A stretch of DNA of 64,000 nt from Panagrolaimus kolymaensis (taxonomy: Eukaryota; Nematoda; Chromadorea; Rhabditida; Panagrolaimidae): positions 1 to 64,000 of the forward strand of contig JAJQJQ010000066.1 of assembly GCA_028622995.1 (NCBI GenBank), written 5' to 3'. This document shows positions 1 through 12,732 of this stretch, piece after piece. Under the pieces are notes generated by a model. It was given only the letters and a program-made list of their open reading frames with translations, was not told where the DNA came from and searched no databases. Position numbers and translations under genes: made by a program. Each line of letters begins with the position of its first letter. Position 1 is the stretch's first letter.

Positions 1-1269
1 CTTGTATATTTATTGAATGCATGGAGTGGAAAAATGATTGCTGTTTCTGAAGGCGGTGATGATATTGATTTCAACATTGAAAGATCAACAGACTGTGTTA
101 TTCGATGTTCTAAGATTCTTAATTTTTTGATTCGTTCAACGTCATACGGTATGTTCAAACCCATTTTTTATTCTAACGTTACAAATCCATTTGATGTTTT
201 CTTTTCAGATTTGTCTCAACATTATGATGCAATTTTTACTCAAATCTTAGAATGCTATGATCAAATTGATTCTGAAATTGAATTTCCAACAAGGCCACAT
301 TTGGCTCGTTTAGCTGGTATGTATTCTTCTCTTCTTTTCTCTCACATTAAAATGTTTTTCAGCCACAATTTTTGGACGCTTATTTTCTCAACATCCAGTT
401 ATGATTCCGCTTTATGATTTCTTGAAAGATGATATGCAAACGAAAATATTCAAAATCTTTGCTGACAAGTTTTTTGATAATCATGAAAATTATTTTGCGT
501 TAACTTTCTTTTGCCATATTGCTGTAATCAACGAAAACTATTATTCGAGTGAAATTAGATTGTATGTTTTTACGATTTTATTTTCGAGAAACTTTAAGAG
601 ATTGATATTTTAGGATTCTTAATGGAATGAGAAAGAAATTTTGTGAACAATCAAGAAATTACTCTGTACGTTCTGCAATGCGGGTAGTAATACAAAATTT
701 TGGAGATGATGAATGCAATCGAAGAGTCAACGACCTATTTCAAATCAAATCATCAATAACAAGAAAGGTGCAACCATTCAAGAAATATGCTTTCAATAAC
801 AAAGAAGATGCTTTGAAGTTTTTGATTGATACTGTATTTTCATGCGATGTTGAAAAACTTCGTGATGCTGCATATTATTCCATTTCAAATCAAGACTCAT
901 TTCAAAGTACCGAAGATCAATGGTTCATTAAACTTGTTGGATTGATTTTATTTGGAAATCATGAAAACGATGATCTTGCAAATATTGTATGTTCATGCTC
1001 AACTGAATTTGATAATGCTTTTGGAACTTATCTATTGGATGCGAATGCTACGCTAATTGTAAGTTGGTTTTTTCTTTTTATATCAAATAATCGTGAACTT
1101 GTTTTAGAATGCCGTATTCAAAAGTCATAAAGAATTTCCTGGACTTTTTCAAGATGTTGCTAAAGCTTTGCAAGAAAATCTTAAAGCTCTCAATGAAGCA
1201 AATTTTACATTTGATTGGATGAATTTTCTTTCCACCATTTCTTCACAAATTTTGAATTGTATGCATTAG
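1..1269 (+). CDS. Unrecognised helical protein, 3' part of gene (5' end outside window)
   Basis: Five exons (1-148, 209-316, 363-561, 614-1058, 1108-1269) join in phase and give 353 residues ending at TAG 1267-1269. The frame is open from the first base, so the gene starts upstream. All four introns are 46-60 nt with GT...AG ends. The protein has no signal peptide or membrane segment. It is rich in Leu/Phe/Ile with regularly spaced hydrophobic stretches (for example PHLARLAATIFGRLF, then FADKFFDNHENYFALTFF), suggesting stacked helices of HEAT or MIF4G kind. I recognise no catalytic motif and no family, so function is open. AATAAA at about 1321 is a likely polyadenylation signal. The exon structure is secure; the fold is inference. 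Confidence 0.75.
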
Positions 1270-2509
1270 GTTTATATGTATTATTGTTTGTTAATTTTTT
1301 TGTTGAGTTTGATATTTATTAATAAAAACGATTTCATTTTTTAACATTTGTTTAATCGCTGCTTTGATTAATGGATGACTGATGCATTCATTGTATTTAT
1401 TTGGTTTAAATCGTTGTCGTTGAGCCATTCGTAAAGCAAATATGGATTTTTGTTGTTACAAATGGGACTGTTAGTCATTGCACTGTTATTGAGAAGCTTC
1501 TTTTGAGTGATTAGAATTTTCAAAAACTATGGGATCAGCATCAATTGTGAAGGGAAGATAGATATAAGTTTACCACACACATTTCTAAGCTATTAACTAT
1601 CAACCTAGATCTTATAGCTGAAAAAATAATCAGTTGCAAGTTAGCTACAGAGTTGGTGCATCATTACCTTTGCAGCGATGGCTGTGAAATAAATACGCTG
1701 GGCTTTGGTTTATCTATTGCCCCATGAAATGATGTTATAATCAAGCCATGCACTATTTTTAATAACTAATAATCCACCTGAATCTTATCCACATGGACCT
1801 TTTCTAGGATTTTGCCTGGCACAAACATTCTCATTGAAAGATTCAAGTTGGATAATAAACAAATGGAAGATAAACTTGTCGAAAAAATAAACTACCATTT
1901 ACATTTTTTTCGGCTAAGCCCCATCAAGTTTCCCAAATATGGTTCAATAATTTTGGAATCATCGTGACTTGATAAAACACGGGTTGGGTTTGTTCATCAA
2001 AAATAATTTCATGCATCGACTAAAAAAGCTTGCTAGAGAAAAAAGAACAGCTTTGGGATGTTGTGACTAAATTCAACTAGAGTAACATCATTAATTCGAT
2101 CGAGATATGGTCAAGCGAAAGCAAACGTATGAGTGATGGTTGAATGCTATAAAGAAGAGGATGATAGATTTGAAAGAAAACAACAACAAAAAATAGCAAA
2201 ACTTTTTTTAAACATATTAAAAAATATGTTGTTTTGCTTTTACTTGGGAAATCAAACAACGACATACTCATGATGACAGATTACAAATGGAAAATGATAG
2301 ATAGGTAAGAAAGCATTCGATAAAATTCAACAAAAAAATGTAATGCATCTTCATCTTGGATTGATAACAATGGCGCATTCAAAAGCAATAACAAAACAAA
2401 AATTATGAAAAGTAAGAAAAATAATAAATTAATTTATTTATTACAAAACACATACATACAATACAAACATATAGACAAATAAGTAAATACAAAGTATACA
2501 TAAAGAAGT
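1270..2509. other. Intergenic, no gene seen
   Basis: The convergent gap between the first gene and the minus-strand pseudoprotease gene. After the first poly(A) signal I see no chain of exons with good splice sites. The 64-codon minus-strand frame at 2077-2271 is short and hydrophobic and has no supporting context. TTTATT runs near 2435 fit a polyadenylation signal for the minus-strand neighbour. Confidence 0.6.
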
Positions 2510-5048
2510 TTAAGCGAAATTTAAACCAGGATTAGCTTTACGACATAGAACCAAGAAAGGATGAACCGTAGGTCCAACAAAGCTATGTTCTTCTCCGTTA
2601 AATGCTGCACTGACGATTTCATTTCTCAAATCAGCTTTACCAAGCAATTGTTTTCCATCTTCAAGAGTGACGACGCAAGGCGAAATATTACCTTTATGAT
2701 AGCCAATTTGAACTGGATGCCATTCCTTTTCACCAAATACAGCAGATTCCCGGAATGGACGCCAAGCATATTGAAAACCACGAACATGATCACAATTTTC
2801 AACAAGAACTTGAATATTTTCTGTGGTACATTTGTGTTCTTTGCTTAACCAACCAAAGCTTGCAGCAAGTGTTCCATTTTCATTCCATGCTCGACCCATA
2901 ATTGGTTCCCCTTGTTGATACCATAAAGCCACAAATTGATCAGGATTTTCACCAGGCACGGTATCAAGCGATGTTCCAACAGCTTTGATAATGGGACGAG
3001 TGGGAAATGGTTGACCAATTTGAACATCCATCCATTCATCATCCATAGGAAGTTTTTTAGGAATTTTCTGACCATGTTCACAGACGCTCTTTTGATTGAC
3101 GAAACCAACAATAGTATGAATGTATGACATGTAGGTTGGTTGCTTCTTAATGCTGTTGTTTTGGCCATTCATAATATACTGAGATGCAGGTTGACGACCA
3201 TTAAGGAGAGGAGTTCCAACACCATTCTTTCGCCCTTTAGTTTTCTTCTGATGTTTTACGATCAAGCCAATGATGATGAGAAGTACAATGATCAATATGA
3301 CGATGATGAGAATAATGATGGCTGCGAATTCGATAGCTGTGAGACCATAATGAGGAATTTCAGGAGGTATAGCTTTTGCACTAAAACAACAAAGTTAAAT
3401 ACCAAAAAAGTAAAGGAAAGTTGTCAAAGACTTACGGAAGCTTCAATGGAGGCAACGATTCACATTTGACTTCATTCTTTGTTATCATTTCAATCCAACC
3501 ACAATATGATGAAACACGAAGATATCGGACTAAAAAGTGAAATTTAGAAGAGAGTAATAGTAATGAAAATGAAAGCACATAAAGACATAAAAGTTATAAA
3601 GAAACATACAAGTACGCTCAGCATCAGTTTGACCATGAGTTGAAATACCAATTTGATAGACAGTCTTGTTGTATCGATACAGTAAAGGTCCACCATCATC
3701 ATTGAATTCAACTTGTTGCATAACATTACCAACGCAAAGTTCTTTTGTTGATGGATCAAACACTTTTGATTCTTTTACAAGCTTTGAGTTCAAACAATCA
3801 GCACGTGGATGAATATGAAGTCGAACATGACGTAAAGCTGATGGAGTTTCATTCGCAGTAGCTAAAAAACTTGTGGTAACTAAAGTGTATTTGAGATTAA
3901 ACGAAATCTTACAATTACTATAATTTCCATAACCAGCAGCAACAGCAGTATGAGTGAAATTATTGACAAATGTATTGGTCAGCTTGATTGGAGTGATTCC
4001 AAAGTCATTTTCTTTATCAAATTCAATAATTCCAACATCATTCAAACCAAATTCATAATTGAATTCACGATGAATATAAGCTCTTGTTGCCATACCAAGA
4101 TCATCCAAAGTGAAACCATCAGAAAGATCATCGATGAGACGAGTATCCACAAGATGAAAACCACGACGAATACTAAAAAAAGTAGCGATAAGTTATGAAT
4201 ATAAACAATGATTAAGCAAAAGAATACCTTAAGGAGTTATCGTTGATGTTGATTGCATCAACCAAGCAATGAGCAGCAGTTAAAATGTGTCTTTTAGAGA
4301 TCACCGTACCCAAGCACTAAAAATGAGAGAAAGATAAGTCAATGTAAGAAAGTACACAAATAAAAAACAAACGAACCTCATGAGTTAACACACTTGGAGC
4401 ACCAGTGTCAAGCGGACGAACAAAATCTTTTCCATAAAGTTTTAGAATGAATTCGAAGATTTTTGGTGCCGGTAAAGGATCATCTTCAGTTTCCTGAAAT
4501 ACAAAACCATTAATAACTTTTTTTAAAGGGTAAAGAATTGCTTTAACTATAAAAAGGGTTTATAACCCTATTATGACCTCGGTCATGTAAAAATTATAAA
4601 GTGTGGGTTTTATTAATTAGCATCAATTATTGAGCAAGCATGAAACAACAAAGAAATGACGAAAGTAAAAGTAAAGCCAAGCAAATGAGAAAGACTTGAA
4701 GGCGCGCGTCATTACAAACACGTCGAGACCAAGCTTTACTTGAAGGGCAAAAGTTTAATAATAAGAGCAAAACAGCAGTGAAAATCAACAGCAAATTAAG
4801 GAAATGATCAACCAAATAAAGAAAAAGTTTCCCCAAAACCATTAATTATTTATGTAAACATGTAACATCCATTTTTCAAAAGTGTGCTTGGGTAAACCAA
4901 AAAGGAACCATTCCTGCGTTAAAGCAATACTATCTTCTAACCCCTTTAAAAAACAAAACAAAAAATATACGGTTGAATTGAAAGTTTGACCACATTTGAC
5001 GAGCATAAATAACCCAAAAAATAAGATTATGTTGACGACGACTTTCAT
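2510..5048 (-). CDS. Membrane-anchored trypsin-like pseudoprotease with cytosolic DM9-like domain
   Basis: Six exons (5048-4971, 4493-4377, 4316-4228, 4172-3610, 3529-3436, 3380-2510) join in phase to give 603 residues. Order: signal peptide (MKVVVNIILFFGLFMLVKC); S1 trypsin-like domain with the His block LTAAHC and the Asp block NDVGIIE; a Cys-containing linker; one transmembrane helix of about 25 Ile/Leu/Val residues near 350-375; a Lys-rich stop-transfer KHQKKTKGRK; and a tail of about 220 residues. The block that should read GDSGGP reads NDDGGP, so the catalytic Ser is Asp and the domain is predicted to be inactive. The tail has two related blocks (LWYQQGEPIMGRAWNENG and later GKQLLGKADLRNE) resembling the DM9/DUF3421 repeat. 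A receptor or binding role is inference. Intron 1 (477 nt) is the least certain join, though both sides are phase 0. Confidence 0.75.
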
Positions 5049-5320
5049 TTTTGCAGAGATGAGACGACTTCTTTGTAAGGAGAAAAGCTCGATGAATGAA
5101 ACAATAAAAAAAGAGCTTTCTAAAATTTTCAAGCAAACGTGATTAAATTCAATCCATGCAAATTTATCCTTTTTTCAATCCATTTCTTCTCATGGCCATG
5201 GGAAACTCAAATCATCCGCGGCACTGGAAATAAAAGATGCAAATTATCTTTACAATTTTTGTTATTAGTGAAAATTTCTGAAACAAAAAAAAGTTCTTTC
5301 ACTTTCAATCAATTCGAAAG

Positions 5321-6384
5321 ATGGCGGTTGGTCGTTGTTTCATGCTCATCTCTTCATCATCATTTTTGCTTCGGTTTCTTTTGATGGTTGCTCCTGAATT
5401 CTCTGATGGTTTAACATGTGAAGTTGGAGGCTTTTGTACACCATTTGGAAAATTTGATCATGAAAACATTTTCTGTGAGTTTCTTTTATTACTATTGTGG
5501 GTGTTTATCTTACACATGCTTTGAAGTTTTGTTACTCGTGTAGCTATTTTTTAAATTATAATAATCTTTAAACGTTATTTAAGTTGTGCTATAGGTTGTA
5601 ATGCCTTTACTTTTTAAGGTAATGAGATTGTGGCTAAATGATAGTTCTTACAAGTCGTTGTTGATAGAGCTACTAGTTTGTTTACTCTTTTCCTCCAATC
5701 ATTGTACATACATATATGCATTAACTTGCTTCATACCTATTTAGCTAGTCTTTGAATCCTTAGTTGTTTTAGTATGTATGGGTTGTTGTATTTCTTCATT
5801 GGGCAGGATTTTATTAAAATTGCCGGAGATTTTTGTGTATTATCTTTATCTAAATCCCTTTTTTCTTCTTTTCACAAACATTAGTTTTTCAGCAAATGTC
5901 TCCAACTTTTTTGTTGTCAACAAAACCTGTGATGAATGTGCCGCATTTCATTGTCTTGTGGATAATACCCAAGTAATGACTGGTTTCGCATGTGCTGATC
6001 AAATTGAAAATGTATGCAAAGCAATGACAGAAGAAACTAAGAAAGTCATCAAACAAGAAAAATACAACGAAGCTTTCGTCTTCGACAATGCTACTTATGT
6101 TCGTCTCTGTGCAAAAGCTGATATTTGTGCTACACGTGATCTTTTGGCTATGGTATGCTTACTATTACTATCCTTTTGTTTAACTAATTATGCTTTATTT
6201 TCAGACTCCAATTGAACCGTATTTCTTGATTAATAAGTTTGCACCAAATGGAAATAAGAACTATACAAAAGCCTGTGAATATACATTGCCTGAAAAATCA
6301 AATGGTGTAATCAATCATAATGGTGGTACTTTGAAGATTATTGGAATGATTGTTCTTGCATGGAGTGTTACATATTTCTGGTAG
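5321..6384 (+). CDS. Small secreted Cys-containing protein, probably GPI-anchored
   Basis: Exons 5321-5474, 5893-6152 and 6205-6384 join in phase (197 residues). The first ATG (5321) opens a signal peptide (MAVGRCFMLISSSSFLLRF...). The mature part has spaced cysteines (TCEVGGFC, KTCDECAAFHC, FACADQIENVC, KADIC), suggesting a disulfide-bonded ectodomain, and N-glycosylation sequons NVS, NKT and NAT. It ends in a short hydrophobic tail (LKIIGMIVLAWSVTYFW) directly before the stop with no charged residues after it, the usual shape of a GPI-attachment signal. The family is not recognised. Intron 1 (418 nt) is long for this window. AATAAA at 6445-6450 is the likely poly(A) signal. The divergent neighbour (pseudoprotease) starts only 272 bp away, so the two may share a promoter region. 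Confidence 0.7.
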
Positions 6385-6965
6385 AAGAGAATCTCAAACA
6401 ATTTTATTCCTAATGTAAATCCATTGTATTTTGATGTTAATTTTAATAAATGTTTATTGTTATTACTTGTTGTAATCTTTGTTGTGTAAAAGTTTGCCGT
6501 TGAAAAATTTGGACTATGTAACAATGTTTTAATTCATTGTAAAAGATGCATGCCCTATTAGTTTTATTACCAAATTTGTTTTGTTATAACTCAATAATTT
6601 GCTAACATATTTGTTGTCGCAGGTCTGTAATGAACCTTTTTTTTAGTTAATTGGAACTGGTAATTTATTCCCTGATAAAGGTTTTCATTTTGTGCCTAAA
6701 GGCAGCAATAATGGTAAATTCATGGCTATCAGCGATTTGCTTGAGAATATATTTATTGGCAATCAATGAAGTGCAAAGTACTTCTCTTTAGGGATACTTT
6801 GGATATTATATCATAAAAATCAAAAGAAGATTTCTTTTGCAATATTTTTCTTCATTTTTTTCTTTTATCGATCAAAGAATTCTTTCGCTCCGTTATTAAC
6901 TCGCTTTGTTGTTCTTTACCAACTATCAACTTTCACAATTATTTATAGAAACTTTGTTATCAATT
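6385..6965. other. Intergenic plus 5' leader with likely trans-splice acceptor
   Basis: Holds the poly(A) signal of the preceding gene and AT-rich sequence without a gene. ATTTATAG ending at 6948 lies 17 nt before the ATG at 6966, with no upstream exon visible. That is the expected layout for a spliced-leader acceptor and supports the chosen start. Confidence 0.5.
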
Positions 6966-9938
6966 ATGGCGAATAATCAACAACTTAATGCTGTATCTCA
7001 TAATAATGATGAATTCTATCAAGATGAGAGTAGTGATGATGAATGTTATCGACGAGCCCGTCCTATTTCTCACTATCGTATTCCTCCCACAATTCAATCA
7101 ATTTCTATGCAACAAGTTTCTAACCGAAATGATAAAGTTGAATCTGATGGACAACAGTCTTCTGATTTTGATGATTCGCAAGATTCAGTTCCAAAACGAC
7201 CAAGTTATTCTGAATTGACTTGGAATGTTGCATTGCAAGACCATGAAGAAGTTGATTATGATGAAAAGGTCAACATGACAAATGAAGATGGGTCTTGTAA
7301 AGATACCTTAGCATTAGCAAATCAGAAAACTATTTGTCTTGCTCCTCTCGTAAGCTTACTTTTTATATTTATACAACTTTAATTAATTGCTTTATTTTAG
7401 CGTTGTGCAAAGTTACGATGGCCAATTATTTCAAAAGAAAGCTTTAATGGAGAGATCCTTTATACTTTAAATGCTTTTCGAAGTTCCAAATATACATTGC
7501 ATACAGCTTCAAAGCGTCCATTAAATCTTGTCATTACCGATTCATTAATGTCTTCGATCCCGTTTGAAAAAATTTATCAAAACACCGTCAAATTATTTGT
7601 TGGTTATCCCAATGATCCTTTGTAAGTTTGACTTTGATAAATACCTAGAACATCAGTAAATTTTACATTTTTTAGTGAAATCATTGAACAAATGAAACAA
7701 CAAATAAAAAATAAGGAAAACGATTACGTAATTAAAAATATTCTTCTTTGCATTGGTTTTGATTCTTTGGTGTATTATCCCAATATTAATCAAGCAACAA
7801 AAGTATGGTTTTTTTAAACACTTTTTGTTTAAAACTATTTATAATTTTCTAGGACACCAACAAATTTTTAAATCAATTTCTAAATGTTATCAAAAAAGCT
7901 TTCGCCCAAAATGGACCCAAACGTTACAAACATGTTAATTTTGTAGAAGATCAACTAACACCGATACCAATTCAGCCACCAAAAATCATTATTGTAAATA
8001 TTCCCTCAATTGCCAATCATCCTACTGCTTTTACTTACAATCTTGAAATTGAAAAGATGAACAAAGCCATCTCCAAATATGTTGCATCTTCAAAAGATTT
8101 TGCTTTCAAGAAACACAATATCGTTTTGGAACTTTACGACTGGGCTAAATTTGCTTCAACTTATCCTCAATGTAATACAAATGATTTGCATGAACGCAAT
8201 AGAATTTTAACAGTTGATTTGGCTGAACAATATACTTGGTTGATGATTCCAAATTTATCTAAAAATAAGCATTCCATTCAACAAGATTATGCTAATTCAA
8301 ATGCTCGAAGAATAATTATGGAAAATGAGAATGTCTTCCATGGGTAAATCTAACCTATTTGATTTTCATATTCTCCATTTATAAATTCTATTTTAGAGAT
8401 AGTAATAATACAAAAAATTTCAAATCTAAATCATTGACATTCGCATCATCCGTTGTTTTCTATCAAATTGCCAGCCATAAATATAATTCTTCCGTTGCGG
8501 AGTTAGAAGCTTCTCAAATTGATGAATCCCAGAATTCTCAAGATTCTATTATCGATGAAGAAAATAAATCTATGGCCCGAAAAGTAATAACTTTTATTTT
8601 ATTTCTAAAATAGTAATATTTCCTAGTTTTTAGCTTCGTAAAAGAAAAAGTTCTTCAAATAATATCCACCCTCTTGAAAAGAAACCAAAACGAACTTCTC
8701 AGCGTCGAGGTGAATCATCATCAGATAGTTTTGAAAGTGACGATGATGAAGTATCAAAAGAAATCAATTCATCCCTTTCTATTCTTGATCCATCCAAATA
8801 TAAACTTCGCCATTATGATGATGGAAAAATTTGTATTTTTGTTTTTGCATCAAAAAACGAAAATACTTGCTATGAATTTACTAAAAGTTCTAAATATTAT
8901 TATCGATGTCTTGGTTGTCTTGAAAAAGGCAAATATGTTTGCGTTTATTTACTTGAAGATGAAACAATTGATAAATACTCTGTCTTCACGAAAGATGGTC
9001 ATGAACATTGTTGCACACCTCGAGAATATGATCCTGAAAGATTTAGCAAAAAATTTATTTACTCTTCAAATTTTAATTTTTTCCGTGAAAAGAATTCACT
9101 CAAAGCTGTAACTTTCGATGATGAAAAGAAGTTTTGTCACAAATATTCTTATCAACCAAGCTCAAAAATCTTTGTATGTTGTCAATGTCGGCTTATAAAA
9201 AAAGAGATAGTTATCCTTAAACGTTGCCGAAACGACGAAGGTGAAGAATATCTTTCTCCTGGAAGTAAAAAACATATATGTAAACCACTGAAATATGCTG
9301 AAGTTATTTCGAATATGGAACTTCTTTCATCAAGTGACATCGACTTTGATATTGAGAAGATTTCTGTGGAAGAAGAACGACAAAAACCTGATCCACGATT
9401 TTTTGATATTCAAAAGAATGATAAAGGGAATCCTCAATTGATTGTTTATACTTCAAGTGAAAAACTTCAATGGTATAAATATTATTATGAAAAAAGCAGA
9501 GACATTTTCTTTTGCAGTAAATGCACGGGACAGGGACGTTTTATTACCGCAAAATGTATTGGAAATGATTCTACTAATGATGAAGGTTATGTTACTCTTG
9601 GAGAAAGTGAACATGTTTGTGAGCCGTTAAGTAATGATGTGAAATTTGTTCGTAAAATCGTCAAAGGTGAAGAACTTGATAAAGAGCTATACCATTTTGA
9701 AAAGAATAAAAAAGGCAAACCTCAGCTAATCATTTACACTTCAAAAGAAAAGCGTCAATGGTATAAATATATTCGGCATTATAAGGATAAGTTTCGCTGT
9801 ACGGGATGTTATGCTACTCGTAAGAGGAAATATGTTTTTGCACAGCTCATAAGAGAATCTCCAAATGATGATGGTTATATTACTCTTGGAGAAACTGAAC
9901 ATGTCTGTGAACCATTATCAGTTAATATCGTTGAATAA
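6966..9938 (+). CDS. SGNH-like domain protein with four C2HC (FLYWCH-like) zinc fingers
   Basis: Six exons (6966-7349, 7401-7621, 7676-7802, 7853-8343, 8397-8583, 8634-9938) join in phase to 904 residues; 6966 is the first in-frame ATG. Residues 1-130 are acidic and low-complexity. Residues about 140-340 show the layout of an SGNH/GDSL-type fold: strand plus loop LVITDSLMSSI, a later strand with LLCIGFDSL, strand KIIIVNIPSI and an Asn-Lys helix. The classic Ser-His-Asp triad is not clear. A basic nuclear-localisation-like stretch follows (RKRKSSS, KKPKRTSQRR). The last ~330 residues hold four similar modules of pattern C-x2-C...H-x-C (RCLGC/HEHC, VCCQC/HIC, FCSKC/HVC, RCTGC/HVC), each preceded by aromatic residues as in FLYWCH/WRKY-GCM1-type fingers. 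A nuclear nucleic-acid-binding role is inference. AATAAA at 10007-10012. Confidence 0.75.
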
Positions 9939-10403
9939 AATCATGCCTTAATATTTATTGTTTGTCCTTTTATTTTGTTTTCTTTGATGTTTTGTTGAGT
10001 TTTTTTAATAAAAATTTTTGTTATTGTAAAATCGCTTATAAAAATTTATAACAAAGAATAAGCATTGGTATCCCTTGAATATGCTCTAAAATCATTGTTA
10101 AATTTTGCTGAGCATAAAGAAATAATATTTTGGATATCATTATTTTCTTAAGTTCTAAACAAAATTTATACATACATTAAATATCATGAACGATTAATTT
10201 TTGGTATTTTAAAAAGCGCCTAGATATGAAATAAATATTATGGCCTAAAAATGTCTCAAAAAATAAAATGTTAGGAAATTATGTTATTATTCTTTCACAT
10301 ATTTGTAAGGAAAGATAAAGAAAGAAGAAAAAAGAGGTGAAAGAAATCTTAAAATTGATTATTACTAGGAGAAGCTGAGTTGGATCTTCAACATTTCGAA
10401 TAA
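9939..10403. other. Intergenic, no gene seen
   Basis: AT-rich gap with the poly(A) signal of the preceding gene. No further coding signal is seen before the proposed short first exon at 10404. Confidence 0.5.
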
Positions 10404-12685
10404 ATGCTGTTAACTTTTGGTTGAAATGTCACTGTGAGCTTGAGGTCACAGTAGTTTTGCTTGGTAGATTAAAAACCTTTTTATAGCACAAAAATAAATT
10501 AAGAAACCATATTTCTTTTTCTTCATTTTGTATAGGGCTAAGAGCTATTAAATGCTTAATTAAATCTAAAACTATTTTAGATGAAGCATCAAATAATTGG
10601 AGAAGTTTTTTAACTGATAATAAAGACAAAATAGAAGACGTGATTGATGTAAAAGATGAATTAAAAACATGGACTAAAGCGCTTGAAGGATGGAAGAAAT
10701 CAAGTGCATATTTTCATGGAGCTGCCGCTGCATTTGAAGCAGTAAACCTTGGTTTTAAAATATATGAGTATTTTTCAAACGTAAGAAATGTTTCTTTGCT
10801 TTGTTTTTAAATATTATTTAATAAATTTCAGTCAGAATCAGACGTGTCCATTTTTATGAAGAAAATGTTAGCAGGATTTGAAAGAATGCGAAACAAATTA
10901 CGCGATATGAAATATGAATTGAAAGTATTTTTTACTGACACCGAATATAATCAGGTACTACTTATTCAACCATACATTTAAAATCCTCCCATTAATTTGA
11001 AAAAAAAAATAAACATTTCATATAAATTTAAGTTTTTTTCTAGCAAATTTCAATGCGAGTAAATCGAGTAAACCATGCTATTGCTCAATCCCTACAAATC
11101 ACTGTAAATAAAAATGTCACCAGGAATAATCTGTTAAGGGCCTGTGAAGAGGCTTATCAATTTACAGCAACTGCATTTTTTGAGGTAAGATTAATGATTT
11201 TCAGCTTTAAGATAAATAAATAAAAATAGCTCTGAACATCTCAACTTTAAAATCACATTTTAAGTACGAATGAAAATTTTTTAAACTGTTTTATAAAAAA
11301 GATTAAATTCGAGTTTGAAGTGGAGTTGAATTTAAAAATTAACAAACTTTCTAAATATGTTAGTTGAGCTGAAAAAAAAGAGTAATTTGGTGAGCGTTAA
11401 AAGTTTAAATTCTCACAATTTTTAGGTGATGGCTAATAATCTTCGAAGACATTTTTATGCCCATCTTGATCTAAACTTATGGCAGGAGAAAGCGTTTGAA
11501 CAGATTGCATTCTTATATTTAGGAACTGTAAATCAATATGTAAGTTATTTTAATGAATTAAAACGCATATTCGAGAAAAAAATTTAGCAAAAACATAGTG
11601 CTTTTTTTAAAATTATTATATTGAACATAGATACTTCTCTCATTAATTTTAGCATTTTGTTTTCAGCTATCACAAGACCTTCATTGCATAAAAGAATTAC
11701 AGGTGGCTGGTAAAATCAAAGAATTTACATCTAGAGAAAAAGATCAAAGAGAATGTGCTGCGACTGCTGTTGTAGAAATGTTAGAGGCAGCTGCCAAAGA
11801 ACGTGAAGTAATTAAATTTATCTAACCGGAAAATCCTTTAGTTAAAAATGGAAATCAGTTTTAAGCGAAACTAAAAACATAAGCATTTGTAAGAGCTTGA
11901 TTGTTAATAATAAACAACTTGCTTAAATCTTGAGAGGTTACTTACGATAAGATTTTTTCAAATAGTTTCTGTGATTTTAAACAGTGGATATGAAACAAAC
12001 AAAAAATGATAACAATTTTAATATTTTGGAATTTATAGGAAAAATTTTGGCAGAGGAAAAACGTCGAACCAATAATTAATCAAGCATTGGACTCCGGCGA
12101 AAACACAACACTCATTAATAAAGATCTAATTAAAAAAATAGAAGAAACCTTCAATAATAGAAATAAGTAAGAAACTAATGAGAGTAAAATGAAAAACTGT
12201 CCAAGTTAAAAGCTAAAAAAATTTTTATGTAAAAAAACCATCACATTGTCAAGTTTATTTTAAACATGCAAATAAGCGCTTATAATTTTAGAGATTATGT
12301 TTTTGCTATTGCAGTTAGTGATGCAGTAGAAAAAAGAGAAGAAGTAGATGTTGCTGGTGACGCTGTTGGTGTTTTTACACGAAATAAATTCAGCGCTGTA
12401 CCGTGGAAATTTAAAAGGGTACGTGAACATATTGCCGAATGCAATGTAAATCACACTAATTATTGCATGATAATGAAAACTTATAATATGGATGAAGATT
12501 ATGCGCATTTGTGTGATGTTGTCCAAAAAGTATGTGGTAAGTCTGTGGGTTGCATTGCTCAACCCAGGGACCACAACTTGAAACGAAATTGGTCCGACGA
12601 TAATGTAAACGTTGCTAGTATGACAGAAACATATCCTTGTGGTAATTCATCATGGAATTATGTAAATATATTTGCATATTGGTAA
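10404..12685 (+). CDS. Unrecognised protein: helical N-terminal part, Cys/aromatic C-terminal part
   Basis: Exons 10536-10780, 10832-10954, 11044-11184, 11426-11539, 11667-11807, 12039-12166 and 12292-12685 join in phase. A proposed 16-nt first exon (10404-10419, ATGCTGTTAACTTTTG) is the only nearby ATG exon that keeps the frame, giving 433 residues; this 5' end is uncertain. The first ~300 residues are mostly charged, amphipathic helix (for example FHGAAAAFEAVNLGFKIYEY). The last exon is different: Cys, Trp and aromatic residues and strand-like stretches (DYVFAIAVSDAV, YCMIMKTYNM, GKSVGCIAQP). No motif or family is recognised. The stop lies only 36 bp before the satellite array, so the original 3' UTR has probably been lost or replaced. 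Confidence 0.6.
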
Positions 12686-12732
12686 AATTTTGTGAATGAT
12701 AAATATACATTTATATTATAAGATAAAAAAAT

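Noticed and set aside
1380..2080. Possible decayed gene between the first two genes
   Set aside because: Slightly higher GC patches, but no frame, motif or exon chain could be supported.
6906..6965. Earlier start for the SGNH/zinc-finger gene
   Set aside because: The upstream in-frame codon is TTG, and an acceptor-like ATTTATAG lies between it and the ATG at 6966.
10429..10629. Minus-strand 66-codon frame
   Set aside because: It lies opposite coding exon 10536-10780 of a gene with consistent phases and has no splice context of its own.
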